Shown here in pieces: positions 50,897-59,046 of a DNA stretch of 64,000 nt (the first letter of the stretch is position 1; each line of letters starts with the position of its first letter). Where the stretch lies: assembly GCA_963825765.1 (NCBI GenBank), contig CAWGUU010000003.1:248001-312000 (forward strand), read 5' to 3'. The notes under the pieces were generated by a model. The model did not search any database and had not been told where the DNA came from. It worked only from the letters and a program-made list of their open reading frames with translations. The stretch comes from CAWGUU01 sp963825765 (lineage in GTDB: Bacteria; Actinomycetota; Acidimicrobiia; Acidimicrobiales; AC-14). The translations under genes were made by a program, and so were the position numbers.

Positions 50897-51182
50897 GCCG
50901 CCCCGCAAGGGGACCAGGCGAGGGGCGAGGCCGGCGACCGCAGAACTTCCTGTCACGGAACGACGGCAGACCGAATACTGTGGACGCACTTGGGGAAAAG
51001 CCGTGACGGACGGCCCTTCATCCAGACGCCAGGTCGACCACGGCCGTTGCTTCAGCCAAATGGCAACGCCCAACATGACGAGAGTGAGGTCGGGAGGCGG
51101 TGCGGCGAGACACGTGGCCTGCTGAGCTTGACGTTGCGCCTGCGCGCCGCCTCTCCCTCACCGCCGGCATCCGGTCCGCCCC

Positions 51183-53522
51183 GTGACGCTCTCCCAGACC
51201 GTCCTGCGCTACTGGGGTGGTGGCGCGGCGCCGGTGACGCAGGCGTATTACCCGGTCTACGGGTCGGCCGGCCGGCGGGACTGGCTCAGGGAGGCGGTGG
51301 TGGCCATGGGGGTCGTCACCCTGCTGGTTCCGGTGCTCGTCACGGGCATCCTGTCCGCGGCCCTGCTCTCAGTGCCGGGGTCGGGGCCACTGCCCACTCC
51401 CCTTCCGAGCATCGACTCCCAGATCACCCGGGTCTACGACACGACCGGCAGGGAGATCGCCACGTTCCACCGGTTCGAGACCAACGTGCCCGTTCCCCCC
51501 GAGGACATCCCCGCCGTGCTCCGTCAGGCGGTGGTGGCGGCCGAGGACAGGCGGTTCTACTCCCACCGGGGCGTCGACTCACGTGGGATTCTGCGGGCGG
51601 CGTGGGCCGACCTCATGGGCACCGGCTACGAGCAGGGCGGGTCCACCATCACCCAGCAGTACGTCAGGCTCACCTACACCGGCGACCAGCGCACGATCGG
51701 TCGGAAGGTGCGCGAGGCGAGGCTGGCGGCGCGGGTGGAAGCAGAGCTCAGCAAGGACGAGATCCTCTTCCGCTACCTGTCCAAGGCCTACTTCGGCGGC
51801 GGCGCCTACGGGGTCGGGGCCGCGTCCCAGCAGTACTTCCGCAAGTCGGTGCGCGACCTGACCTTGTCGGAGGCGGCGCTGCTCGCCGGTGTGCTGCCCG
51901 CCCCGAGCCGGTACGACCCCCGCGCCAACCCGTCCGAGGCCGAGCGACAGCGCCAGAACGTCCTGACCAAGATGGCCAACCAGGGCCTCATCACCCCCCG
52001 GGAGCTGGCCGAGGCGTCGGCCCAGACCGTCGTGCTGGCCGGCCCCGGCGTCGAGGCCGGCACCCGTGGCACCCTCGTCTACCCGCCCAAGGCCGAGGTG
52101 TCGCCGTACCCGTGGTTCGCCGACTACGTGCGTGCCTACCTGGTGGCGCGCTTCGGCGACGAGGCCGTCTACCAGCACGGCCTGCGGGTCGAGACGTCGC
52201 TCGACCCGGGCATGCAGGCGAAGGCCGACGCGGCTGTCGCCAACTCGCTCATGGGCACCCAGGCGCCGCTCGACATGTCGATGGTGGTGCTCGACCCCAA
52301 GACCGGCCTGGTGAAGGCCATGGTGGGTGGGCGGGACTTCACCCAGTCGCAGGTCAACCTCGCCCTCGGCGGCGCGTGCCCCGACCTCGGCGACGAAGCA
52401 CGGGCCAGTGGGCCACTCTGCCTCAGCGGGGGCGGCAGCGGTCGTCAGCCCGGCTCCGCCTTCAAGCCGTTCACGCTGGCCAAGGCCTTCGAGGAGGGCT
52501 TCCGCGTCGACCGTTCCTACCAGGGCCCCGGCACCTACCGGTTCCCCAACTGCCGAGGCGAGGGCTGCACCGTCCACAACGTCGAAAGCGGGAGCTACGG
52601 GTCGCTCGACCTGCGCCGGGCCACCGCCTACTCGGTCAACACCGTGTACGCCCAGCTCGTGCAGGACGTCGGCGTGAAGGAGACGGCCGAGCTGGCCCAT
52701 CGCCTCGGGTTGACCATGGTCAACCCGAAGGGCGTGCTCCCCAGCGGAGAGGACTACGGCGCCAGCCTCACCCTCGGTGCCGCCGAGGTGTCGCCCCTCG
52801 ACATGGCCGCCGCCTTCGGCGTTTTCGCGGCGCGGGGGACGCAGTTCCCCGCCTCGCCGGTGGTCAAGATCACCGACAGCCAGGGCAAGGTGCTGGAGGA
52901 CAACACGTCGAGGATCGGCAAGCGGGTCCTCTCCGCCGACGTGGCCGACCGGGTCACCGACGTGCTGAAGGATGTCGTGGCGTACGGCACCGGAAAGGCC
53001 GCCGACATCGGTCGCCCGGACGGAACCGCCGGCAAGACCGGCACGAGCGAGGCCGTGGGCGACGCCTGGTTCGTCGGCTACACCCCGTCGCTGGTGGCGT
53101 CGGTCTGGATGGGCTACGCCGACAGTCACCGGCCACTTGTGAACATCAAGGGCGTGAGCCAGGTCTACGGCGGGACGATCCCGGCCGAGACGTGGAAGGC
53201 CTTCATGACCGCGGCGCTCGAGGGAACGCCGCCCCTCGCCTTCGGGCCGGCTCCAGCGCCGGTGCTCGATCCGTTGCCGGCACCGGCCTCGCCGGCGAAC
53301 CAGCCCCAGGTGCCGGCCCCGACCCCCGGAGGTGCGCCGACTTCCGGCGGAGCGCCGGGCCCGGCGCTCGACAGCACCGGCCTTCCAGTCGGGCTGTACC
53401 CGCCCTTTGCCCCCATCACGACGTACCAGCCACCCGTCACCGCGCCGCCGACGACGCCACCGACGACGCCACCGACGACCGAGCCGAGCAACTGCGGCCT
53501 GCTCTGCCGGGTGCTTCCCTGA
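51183..53522 (+). CDS. Class A penicillin-binding protein (transglycosylase/transpeptidase)
   Basis: 779 residues from the GTG at 51183. One membrane helix lies at ~40-65. The GT51 transglycosylase domain has catalytic Glu121 in AAEDRRFYSHRGVD and the block GGSTITQQYVRL. The transpeptidase has nucleophile Ser425 in PGSAFKPF (SxxK), SVN in YSVNTVYAQL and KTG at 618-620 (GKTGTSEAVG). A Pro/Ala/Thr-rich tail (PPTTPPTTPPTT, from a 12-bp repeat) ends the protein. It builds and cross-links peptidoglycan outside the membrane. No clear promoter was recognised in the 286 bp upstream. A small membrane protein gene follows with overlapping stop and start. Confidence 0.94.
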   Translation: MTLSQTVLRYWGGGAAPVTQAYYPVYGSAGRRDWLREAVVAMGVVTLLVPVLVTGILSAALLSVPGSGPLPTPLPSIDSQITRVYDTTGREIATFHRFETNVPVPPEDIPAVLRQAVVAAEDRRFYSHRGVDSRGILRAAWADLMGTGYEQGGSTITQQYVRLTYTGDQRTIGRKVREARLAARVEAELSKDEILFRYLSKAYFGGGAYGVGAASQQYFRKSVRDLTLSEAALLAGVLPAPSRYDPRANPSEAERQRQNVLTKMANQGLITPRELAEASAQTVVLAGPGVEAGTRGTLVYPPKAEVSPYPWFADYVRAYLVARFGDEAVYQHGLRVETSLDPGMQAKADAAVANSLMGTQAPLDMSMVVLDPKTGLVKAMVGGRDFTQSQVNLALGGACPDLGDEARASGPLCLSGGGSGRQPGSAFKPFTLAKAFEEGFRVDRSYQGPGTYRFPNCRGEGCTVHNVESGSYGSLDLRRATAYSVNTVYAQLVQDVGVKETAELAHRLGLTMVNPKGVLPSGEDYGASLTLGAAEVSPLDMAAAFGVFAARGTQFPASPVVKITDSQGKVLEDNTSRIGKRVLSADVADRVTDVLKDVVAYGTGKAADIGRPDGTAGKTGTSEAVGDAWFVGYTPSLVASVWMGYADSHRPLVNIKGVSQVYGGTIPAETWKAFMTAALEGTPPLAFGPAPAPVLDPLPAPASPANQPQVPAPTPGGAPTSGGAPGPALDSTGLPVGLYPPFAPITTYQPPVTAPPTTPPTTPPTTEPSNCGLLCRVLP
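53449..53481 (+). repeat. 12-bp tandem repeat in the PBP tail
   Basis: CGACGACGCCAC at 53449-53460 and 53461-53472, then a partial copy to 53481, coding for PPTT units. Confidence 0.85.
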
Positions 53523-53764
53523 TGCTGATCCCGCTGATCGTCGTGCCGTGCACGATCATCGGATTCGCGATCGTCATGCTCCTCGACCGCGCCGGCGTGT
53601 TCCCCCAGCTCGACGGCGGCGGGGGCGGGGGCGGAGGCCATGCGAGGACGAGGAACCCGCAGATCGGCCGGAACCTGAGCCTGCTGGCGCTGGTGGTGAT
53701 GGGCGCCTGGGTGCTGGCCTGGATCGTGCTGCTGATCGTCGGCCTCGGCGTGGTGTCGAGCTGA
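53522..53764 (+). CDS. Small membrane protein after the PBP gene
   Basis: 80 residues from the ATG at 53522, overlapping the PBP stop (TGATG). Two membrane helices (LIPLIVVPCTIIGFAIVML; LSLLALVVMGAWVLAWIVLLI) are joined by a Gly-rich loop (QLDGGGGGGGGHARTRN). It has no known domain. Translational coupling to the PBP suggests a helper of wall synthesis, but that is inference. Confidence 0.78.
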   Translation: MLIPLIVVPCTIIGFAIVMLLDRAGVFPQLDGGGGGGGGHARTRNPQIGRNLSLLALVVMGAWVLAWIVLLIVGLGVVSS

Positions 53765-53785
53765 GCCCGGGGCTCAGACGCAGCC

Positions 53786-54040
53786 TCACCAGTTGACTTG
53801 ACGGTGCTCCCGGCAGGCCCGGTCGGCCAGGCGTAGCCGCCCGCCGTGGTCGCGGGCCTGGCGCGCCGCATCCACGATCAGCGGCATTGCCTGCCGCTCG
53901 AGCGACACGACGTCCCACAGGTCGATCAGGACGTCGAGGTTCCCCTGAGCATCGATGATGTCGGTGAGGAGCCTGTCGATCCGGGCCCAGTCGCCCAGGC
54001 CGACCGCACCGTGGACGGTCACCACCACCGTCCCCTCCAC
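53786..54040 (-). CDS. STAS-domain anti-sigma-antagonist-like protein
   Basis: 84 residues from the GTG at 54040 (VEGTVVVTVHGAVGLGDWAR). The fold shows a first strand, LIDLWDVVSLERQAMPLIVDAAR (here quoted by parts DLWDVVSLERQAM, LIVDAARQA) and RLRLADRA. The phospho-site usually is Ser or Thr in DLS-type loops; here VVSLERQ has Ser. The frame stays open and STAS-like further upstream (TPGGACTFTIGR just before the GTG), across 15-bp repeats encoding DTDRRDTDHRD, to ~54180 without a start; an ATG at 54197 (MPEEFQTPRT) is in another frame. So the real N-terminus may be longer and broken by a frameshift. It could belong to the RsbW/SpoIIE partner-switch. Confidence 0.7.
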   Translation of the reverse strand: MEGTVVVTVHGAVGLGDWARIDRLLTDIIDAQGNLDVLIDLWDVVSLERQAMPLIVDAARQARDHGGRLRLADRACREHRQVNW

Positions 54041-54084
54041 CCGGCCGATCGTGAACGTGCACGCCCCCCCAGGCGTGCCATCCC

Positions 54085-54144
54085 GGCCTGTGTCCCGATG
54101 GTCCGTGTCCCGCCGGTCGGTGTCCGGCCGGTCGATGTCGGTGG
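54085..54144 (+). repeat. 15-bp tandem repeat, four copies
   Basis: Copies at 54085-54099, 54100-54114 (GGTCCGTGTCCCGCC), 54115-54129 (GGTCGGTGTCCGGCC) and 54130-54144. On the minus strand, in the STAS frame, they encode (R/H)-(R/D)-D-T-type units. Confidence 0.85.
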
Positions 54145-54229
54145 CGTCAGCCGTGGCGAGCCCCTCCCGTGCGAGGCGTCTGGAACTCCTCTGGCATCGG
54201 CAGGCGCGGGCCTCGACTTGAGGAGTTCT

Positions 54230-54400
54230 CTAAATGGCCACGTGGACGTTGAACAGCACCAGCGGCCAGGCCAGGACCGCCAGCAGGGCCGAGAGGATCC
54301 CGGACAGGCTGTCGAGATGACCCAGGAAGCCGCGGTTGGCGGCGATGATCAGGCCGACGACGATCCAGATGACGAACCCGAGACTGACCGGTCTGCGCAC
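54230..54400 (-). CDS. Small membrane protein, 56 residues
   Basis: A short gene from the GTG at 54400, with TCGGAGG 8 nt upstream, ending TAG at 54230-54232. It has two membrane helices: VSLGFVIWIVVGLIIAAN and ILSALLAVLAWPLVLFNVHV. A loop, RGFLGHLDSLSG, lies between. It has a good ribosome site, a clean pattern of hydrophobic codons and lies between minus-strand genes, so I call it real. Function unknown. GAACTCCT/AGGAGTTC inverted repeats at 54183-54190 and 54221-54228 could be its terminator. Confidence 0.65.
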   Translation of the reverse strand: MRRPVSLGFVIWIVVGLIIAANRGFLGHLDSLSGILSALLAVLAWPLVLFNVHVAI

Positions 54401-54432
54401 GAGTGGCACCTCCGAAAGAGTGGACGGACGGG

Positions 54433-56112
54433 TTACGGGCAGTTCCCGATGTCGCTCTCCGACGAGGCGACGATCACGTCCACCTTGGCCAGACCAGTCA
54501 CGTTGACCTTCACGTGGACGGCGTTGACGGTGAGACCGTCGTCAGGCGTCGAGAACGGGATCTGCTCGTTGAGCTTCAGGGACACGATTCCTACGTTCAC
54601 CCCGGTGTTCGGCGCAACGTTGGTGGGCGACGCGATCACCACGGTGTTGCCGACCTTCAGGTAGGCGATCGTGGTGGAGCCGCTCGATCCTGCGCAGGTG
54701 GTCGTCGACGACGACTGGACCGCCCTGAGCGTGACCGTCGGTATCCCTGTGACACCCACCGTGCTGTCGTCGACGGATGCAGTCGCCGTCGAACTGGCGG
54801 GTGAGTTGACGGTGGTCACGTTGGCACAAAGGACGCTTGCCCGCACGATGCCGGTGAGCGACGCCACGCACGGCGTGGACGTCGTCGACGACTGTGTCGT
54901 CGAGACGTGTCCGGTGTCCGGCGTGACCACGTTCACGAGGGTGGCCCCGGCCAGGGTCACCTTGGCGCTCAGCCCGAAGGCCCGTCCCGTGAGGATCTCG
55001 GACGTGACGATGACCTGCTCGCTCCCGCACGGCGACGTGACCGGGCCGTTGTTGGCGTCGCCTCCGTAGACGGCGACCCAGTTGTAGGTGCCCTCGGTGG
55101 CGGCGACCACGTCGCCAGCTGTCGCCGTCCTGGCGACGACCGCGCCCGTCGTGGTGGACAGCGGGGTGCCGGTGCACATGGGGTCGGTCGGCCCGAACAG
55201 GGTGAAGGTCACGTTGCCGCTCGGCGACAGGCCGCCGCCGATGGTGGCCGAGTCCGAGATGGTGCCTCCGACCCCGACGCTGCCGGAGGGGGTCGTCGAA
55301 ATTGTCAGGGGCGGCGGCGGCGGGATCTCGGCGCCGTCGCAGGTGCCCACCTTGTTGCTGTCCATGGTCACCGCGCCGGTGTGGGCGTAGAGGCTTCCGG
55401 TGCTGTTGGACCCGGTGGCGAGGGTGATCGACGTGTTCGCCAGAATGTTGCCGAGGAAAATTGTCCCGGAGCCGACAGTGGCGCTGCTACCGATCTGCCA
55501 GTTGACCTGGTTGATGCACTGGGTTCCGCCGTTGATGAGCACGACCGCGGCGTCGCTGGCCGTGGTCAGGGAGCTGGTGACCTTGAACAGCCACTTTGCC
55601 GTGGGACTCCCCTGGGCGTCGAGCCTCAGGACCCCGGTGAGCTGGGCCGAGCTGGCGAAGCAGTAGACGGCGGGCGGGAGGGTCTGGCCGCCCAGGTCCT
55701 GGCCGCTCAGATCGGTGTCGCACGGCTGACTGGCCGCGGCGGCGTAGGCGGTGCCGATATCGCCCTGGGCCGCGGTGGACACGGAGTCGGCGTTGTGGAC
55801 CGTACCCGTGACGGAGCCGGGCGGGAAGCCCGAGATCGAGGTGCCAGGACTGACCCCGAGGTCACCGGTGATGACGCTCGGGCCGGTGTTGGTCACCGCG
55901 CTGGCGCCGAGCACGGCGAAGGTCGACGCCGAGCCGAGCGGGATGTCGGCGGCGGCGGCTCCCACCGGCACGGCGAGCACGAGCGACGCGAGGAGCAGCG
56001 CCGCGGCCAGCGCGGGGATCGCCCGGCTACCTACCCCTCGACTGCCAAGGCCTCGACGTCGGGCCAGAGGCGTGGCGGTGACCGAGGCGGTGCGAAGGCG
56101 GAGACGTTGCAT
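54433..56112 (-). CDS. Secreted ice-binding-like (DUF3494) protein with choice-of-anchor P domain
   Basis: 559 residues. Signal peptide: basic start, then AIPALAAALLLASLVLA and the AAA cleavage zone. DUF3494 ice-binding-type beta helix (~55-275): LGSASTFAVLGASAVTNTG, VITGDLGVSPG, VYCFASSAQLTG and WLFKVTSSLTT. An Ig-like segment (~285-390; GNVTFTLFGPTDPMCTGTP, AVYGGDANNGPV) follows. The C-terminal ~165 residues match the choice-of-anchor P pattern (AFGLSAKVTLAGATLVNV, then LNEQIPFSTPDDGLTVNAVH). It is exported and probably surface-bound, as adhesin or ice/water-structuring protein. RBS AGAGGGA lies before the ATG at 56112. A TTGACA/TACGTT promoter lies at 56342-56313. Confidence 0.88.
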   Translation of the reverse strand: MQRLRLRTASVTATPLARRRGLGSRGVGSRAIPALAAALLLASLVLAVPVGAAAADIPLGSASTFAVLGASAVTNTGPSVITGDLGVSPGTSISGFPPGSVTGTVHNADSVSTAAQGDIGTAYAAAASQPCDTDLSGQDLGGQTLPPAVYCFASSAQLTGVLRLDAQGSPTAKWLFKVTSSLTTASDAAVVLINGGTQCINQVNWQIGSSATVGSGTIFLGNILANTSITLATGSNSTGSLYAHTGAVTMDSNKVGTCDGAEIPPPPPLTISTTPSGSVGVGGTISDSATIGGGLSPSGNVTFTLFGPTDPMCTGTPLSTTTGAVVARTATAGDVVAATEGTYNWVAVYGGDANNGPVTSPCGSEQVIVTSEILTGRAFGLSAKVTLAGATLVNVVTPDTGHVSTTQSSTTSTPCVASLTGIVRASVLCANVTTVNSPASSTATASVDDSTVGVTGIPTVTLRAVQSSSTTTCAGSSGSTTIAYLKVGNTVVIASPTNVAPNTGVNVGIVSLKLNEQIPFSTPDDGLTVNAVHVKVNVTGLAKVDVIVASSESDIGNCP

Positions 56113-56312
56113 GTTCCCTCTGTTTCGGGCAGGTGGTGCGGACTTCGGGCACGTTCCGGGTTTCGATCACGTGATTGACCGCTGCCCGGTCTCCGCACGC
56201 CCATCCCCCTCGCGTCGCGCATCTCCGACGCTGCCAGGGTCCGGGGCAGAGGGGCACACCTACGCCCCAACTGGACAATTGCCGAAATTACGGCAGTCAT
56301 CCTTCGTTCATA

Positions 56313-56342
56313 AACGTATTCTCAAACGCGAGTGCGTGTCAA
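56313..56342 (-). promoter_or_regulatory. Candidate promoter of the ice-binding-like gene
   Basis: TTGACA at 56342-56337, an 18-nt spacer and TACGTT at 56318-56313 on the minus strand, in an AT-rich patch. A palindrome GCCG-AAATTA-CGGC lies downstream at 56281-56294. The remaining leader (56113-56280) shows nothing else I can name. Confidence 0.5.
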
Positions 56343-56378
56343 ATTTAGGAAATTACGCGGCTCCCATGGCCTCGTATT

Positions 56379-59030
56379 TCACCCGCCGGGCCGTCGGCAG
56401 ATGAGGTCGGCGATCAGCCCGGTCCAACCCGTCTGGTGCGACGCGCCGAGGCCGGCCCCGTTGTCGCCGTTGAAGTACTCGTAGAACAGCAGGTTGTCCT
56501 TCCACTCCGGGTCGGTCTGGAACCGCTCGATCCCGCCGTAGACCGGGCGGCGGCCGTCGGGGCCGGGGAGGTACAGGGAGATCAGCCGGTGGCGGAGGTC
56601 CTCGGCCACCGCCAGCAGCGTGTGCTTCTCACCCGATCCGGTGGGGTACTCGACGAGGAAGTCGTCCCCGAAGTAGCCGTGCATGCGGGCCAGGGTCTCG
56701 ATGACCAGGTAGTTCAGGGGGAACCACACCGGCCCCCGCCAGTTCGAGTTGCCGCCGAACATCCCCGACTGCGACTCCGCCGGCTCGTAGTCGATGGACA
56801 GGGAGGTGCCGCCGACCTCCATCTTGTACGGGTGGTCGCGGTACTGGCGCGACAGCGACCGCAGCCCGTGGGGCGACAGGAAGCCCTCCGCGTCGAACAC
56901 CGTGTCGAGCAGCTTGGCGATCTTGCTGGGCCCGACCACGCTGAGGAAGACGCGCTGGCGACCGGGCATCCCCACCAGCCGCCCCGACCGCCGGACGGAA
57001 TCGGTGTCGAAGCCCAGGCGGCCCATGATGCGTCGGATGTTCTTCGTGAACAGCTGGGCGTCCCGGAGGTCCTCCTCCTTGACCGTGGCCGACGGGAGGA
57101 GGGGGATGAGCCCGACCATGGACTGCACCCGCACCGGTGTCACCGAGCCGTCGGGAGTGCGGAGCAGGTCGTAGTAGAAGCCCTCCTCGGCGTCCCACAG
57201 GCCCGAGCGGTTGAGGGCCCGGGCGATGGTCACGAAGTGCTCGAGGAACTTGATCCGCAGGTCCTCCATGGCCGGGTTGCGGTTGGCCAGCTCGTCGACG
57301 ATGGCCAGCATCGTCAGGCAGTAGAAGGCCATCCAGCCGGTGGCGTCGGACTGCTCCAGGCTCCATCCGGGGGGGAGCTTGGACCTGTCGATGGGGCCGA
57401 TGTTGTCGAGGCCGAGGAAGCCGCCGGTGAACAGGTTGTCGCCGGCCTCGTCCTCCCGGTTGACCCACCACGTGAAGTTCAGGAGCAGCTTCAGGAACAC
57501 CCGCTCGAGGAAGTCGAGGTCGCGGCTGCCGTCGATCCGGAAGACCTGGAGGGTGGCCCAGGCGTGGACAGGTGGGTTGATGTCGTCGAAGTTCCACTCG
57601 TAGGCGGGGAGGGCGCCGTTGGGGTGTTGGAACCACTCCCTGCACATGACCAGGAGCTGGTACTTGGCGAACGCCGGGTCGACGTTGGCCAGGGCCACCG
57701 AATGGAAGGCCAGGTCCCACGCCGCGAACCACGGGTACTCCCACTTGTCGGGCATGGAGAGGATGTCGAAGGCCTCCATGTGGCGCCACTGGGCGTTGCG
57801 CAGCGTCATCCGGGAGACGGGCGGGGAGGGCTGGGCCGGGTCGCCGGCCAGCCAGCGACCTACGTTGTAGTTGTACAGCTGCTTGCTCCAGAGCATCCCG
57901 GCGAACGCCTGGCGCATGACCATGACCTCGGCGGTGGACGCCTGCAGGGGTGCCAGCTCGCCGTAGAACTCGTCGGCCTCCTCCTGGCGCTGGGCCATGA
58001 CTGCCTCGAATGCGTCGGCCAGGTCCTGATCTCCCACCCCCGCTTCGGTCAGGCGTAGGCGCAGCTCGACCGTCTGGCCAGGGTCGACCTCGACCTCGTA
58101 CCAGGCCGACGCCTTGGTGCCCACCGCGTCGGGGTTGACCGTCGCCGCCCCGTGGAGCACGTGGTCGTTGATGCCGTCCTTGGGGAACGGGGTGGTCGGA
58201 GGGCTGTCGAAGAGGCGCGGGGCGTTGGTCTCGTTCTCGCAGAACAGCAGGCGGGGCGCGTTGCCTGCCGGCCCGGTCCCCACCCGCAGCACGAACGGGC
58301 CCAGGTCGTGGTGGTCGACGACGACCTGCGCCGGGCCGTCGGCCCGCAGCACCGGCTTGGGCGCGTCGACGTCCCACGACCACGTGTTGCGGAACCAGAG
58401 CGTGGGCAGGACGTGAAGCTTCGCCCGCTCCGGTCCCGCGTTCTTGACCCGGATGCGCATCAGCAGGTCGGTGGGCGTGGCCTTGGCGTAGGCGACGTCG
58501 ACGATCCAGTAGCGGTCCTCGTCGAAGATCCCGGTGTCGAGCAGTTCGAGCTCGGGGTCGTGGCGGCCCCGCTTCGACGGCCCGTTCTCCTCGACCAGGC
58601 GGGCGTAGGGGAACTCCCGCTGCGGGTAGTGGTAGCGCCACCGCTGCCAGGCGTGGCTGGGGATGGCGTCGAGGTACCACCAGTACTCCTTGGCGTCCTC
58701 GCCGTGGTTGCCCTCGGGCCCCGACAGGCCGAAGATGCGCTCCTTCAGGCAGGGGTCCTCGCCGTTCCACAGGGCCAGGGCCAGGCACAGGTTCTGCCTG
58801 ACGTCGCACATGCCGGCCAGGCCGTCCTCGCTCCACCGGTAGGCGCGGGACCGGGCGTGGTCGTGGGGGAAGTACTCCCAGGCGTGGCCGTCGGGGCTGT
58901 AGTCCTCCCGGACGGTGCCCCACGCCCGCTCGCTCACGTAGGGGCCCCACAGGTACCAGGGACCGGCGCCGGTGAGGCCCTTGTCGAGGGCGCCGAAGCC
59001 CTCCACCCGCCGGCGCTCGGCGCCTGCCAT
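56379..59030 (-). CDS. Glucosidase of the GH63-like (MGH1-type) family
   Basis: 883 residues. The N-terminal beta domain (WYLWGPYVSERAWGTVREDY, then WSEDGLAGMCD) and an (alpha/alpha)6 barrel (~400-870) are seen. The barrel has WEYPWFAAWDLAFHSVAL with the likely catalytic Asp/Glu region, PAYEWNFDDINPPVHAWA, and MFGGNSNWRGPVWFPLN near the end. Members cleave alpha-glucosidic bonds such as in mannosylglycerate, glucosylglycerate or trehalose-type sugars; here the substrate is unknown. No signal peptide, so cytoplasmic. It is last in the operon with the aldolase/SDR and pentose phosphate genes (16 nt gap). Confidence 0.87.
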   Translation of the reverse strand: MAGAERRRVEGFGALDKGLTGAGPWYLWGPYVSERAWGTVREDYSPDGHAWEYFPHDHARSRAYRWSEDGLAGMCDVRQNLCLALALWNGEDPCLKERIFGLSGPEGNHGEDAKEYWWYLDAIPSHAWQRWRYHYPQREFPYARLVEENGPSKRGRHDPELELLDTGIFDEDRYWIVDVAYAKATPTDLLMRIRVKNAGPERAKLHVLPTLWFRNTWSWDVDAPKPVLRADGPAQVVVDHHDLGPFVLRVGTGPAGNAPRLLFCENETNAPRLFDSPPTTPFPKDGINDHVLHGAATVNPDAVGTKASAWYEVEVDPGQTVELRLRLTEAGVGDQDLADAFEAVMAQRQEEADEFYGELAPLQASTAEVMVMRQAFAGMLWSKQLYNYNVGRWLAGDPAQPSPPVSRMTLRNAQWRHMEAFDILSMPDKWEYPWFAAWDLAFHSVALANVDPAFAKYQLLVMCREWFQHPNGALPAYEWNFDDINPPVHAWATLQVFRIDGSRDLDFLERVFLKLLLNFTWWVNREDEAGDNLFTGGFLGLDNIGPIDRSKLPPGWSLEQSDATGWMAFYCLTMLAIVDELANRNPAMEDLRIKFLEHFVTIARALNRSGLWDAEEGFYYDLLRTPDGSVTPVRVQSMVGLIPLLPSATVKEEDLRDAQLFTKNIRRIMGRLGFDTDSVRRSGRLVGMPGRQRVFLSVVGPSKIAKLLDTVFDAEGFLSPHGLRSLSRQYRDHPYKMEVGGTSLSIDYEPAESQSGMFGGNSNWRGPVWFPLNYLVIETLARMHGYFGDDFLVEYPTGSGEKHTLLAVAEDLRHRLISLYLPGPDGRRPVYGGIERFQTDPEWKDNLLFYEYFNGDNGAGLGASHQTGWTGLIADLICRRPGG

Positions 59031-59046
59031 TAGCGACGGAAGCCAG

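Noticed and set aside
50897..51182. Possible riboswitch or small RNA upstream of the PBP gene
   Set aside because: I looked for c-di-AMP and other riboswitch signatures and saw none; only ordinary GC-rich sequence is visible.
53770..53800. Fifth GAACTGG-family hairpin (TCACCAGTTGAC at ~53788)
   Set aside because: Only one arm is present; no matching AACTGG arm lies within 100 bp.
56436..59033. Plus-strand frames opposite the GH63-like gene
   Set aside because: Antisense shadows rich in Val/Gly/Glu/Gln without start signals or domains.
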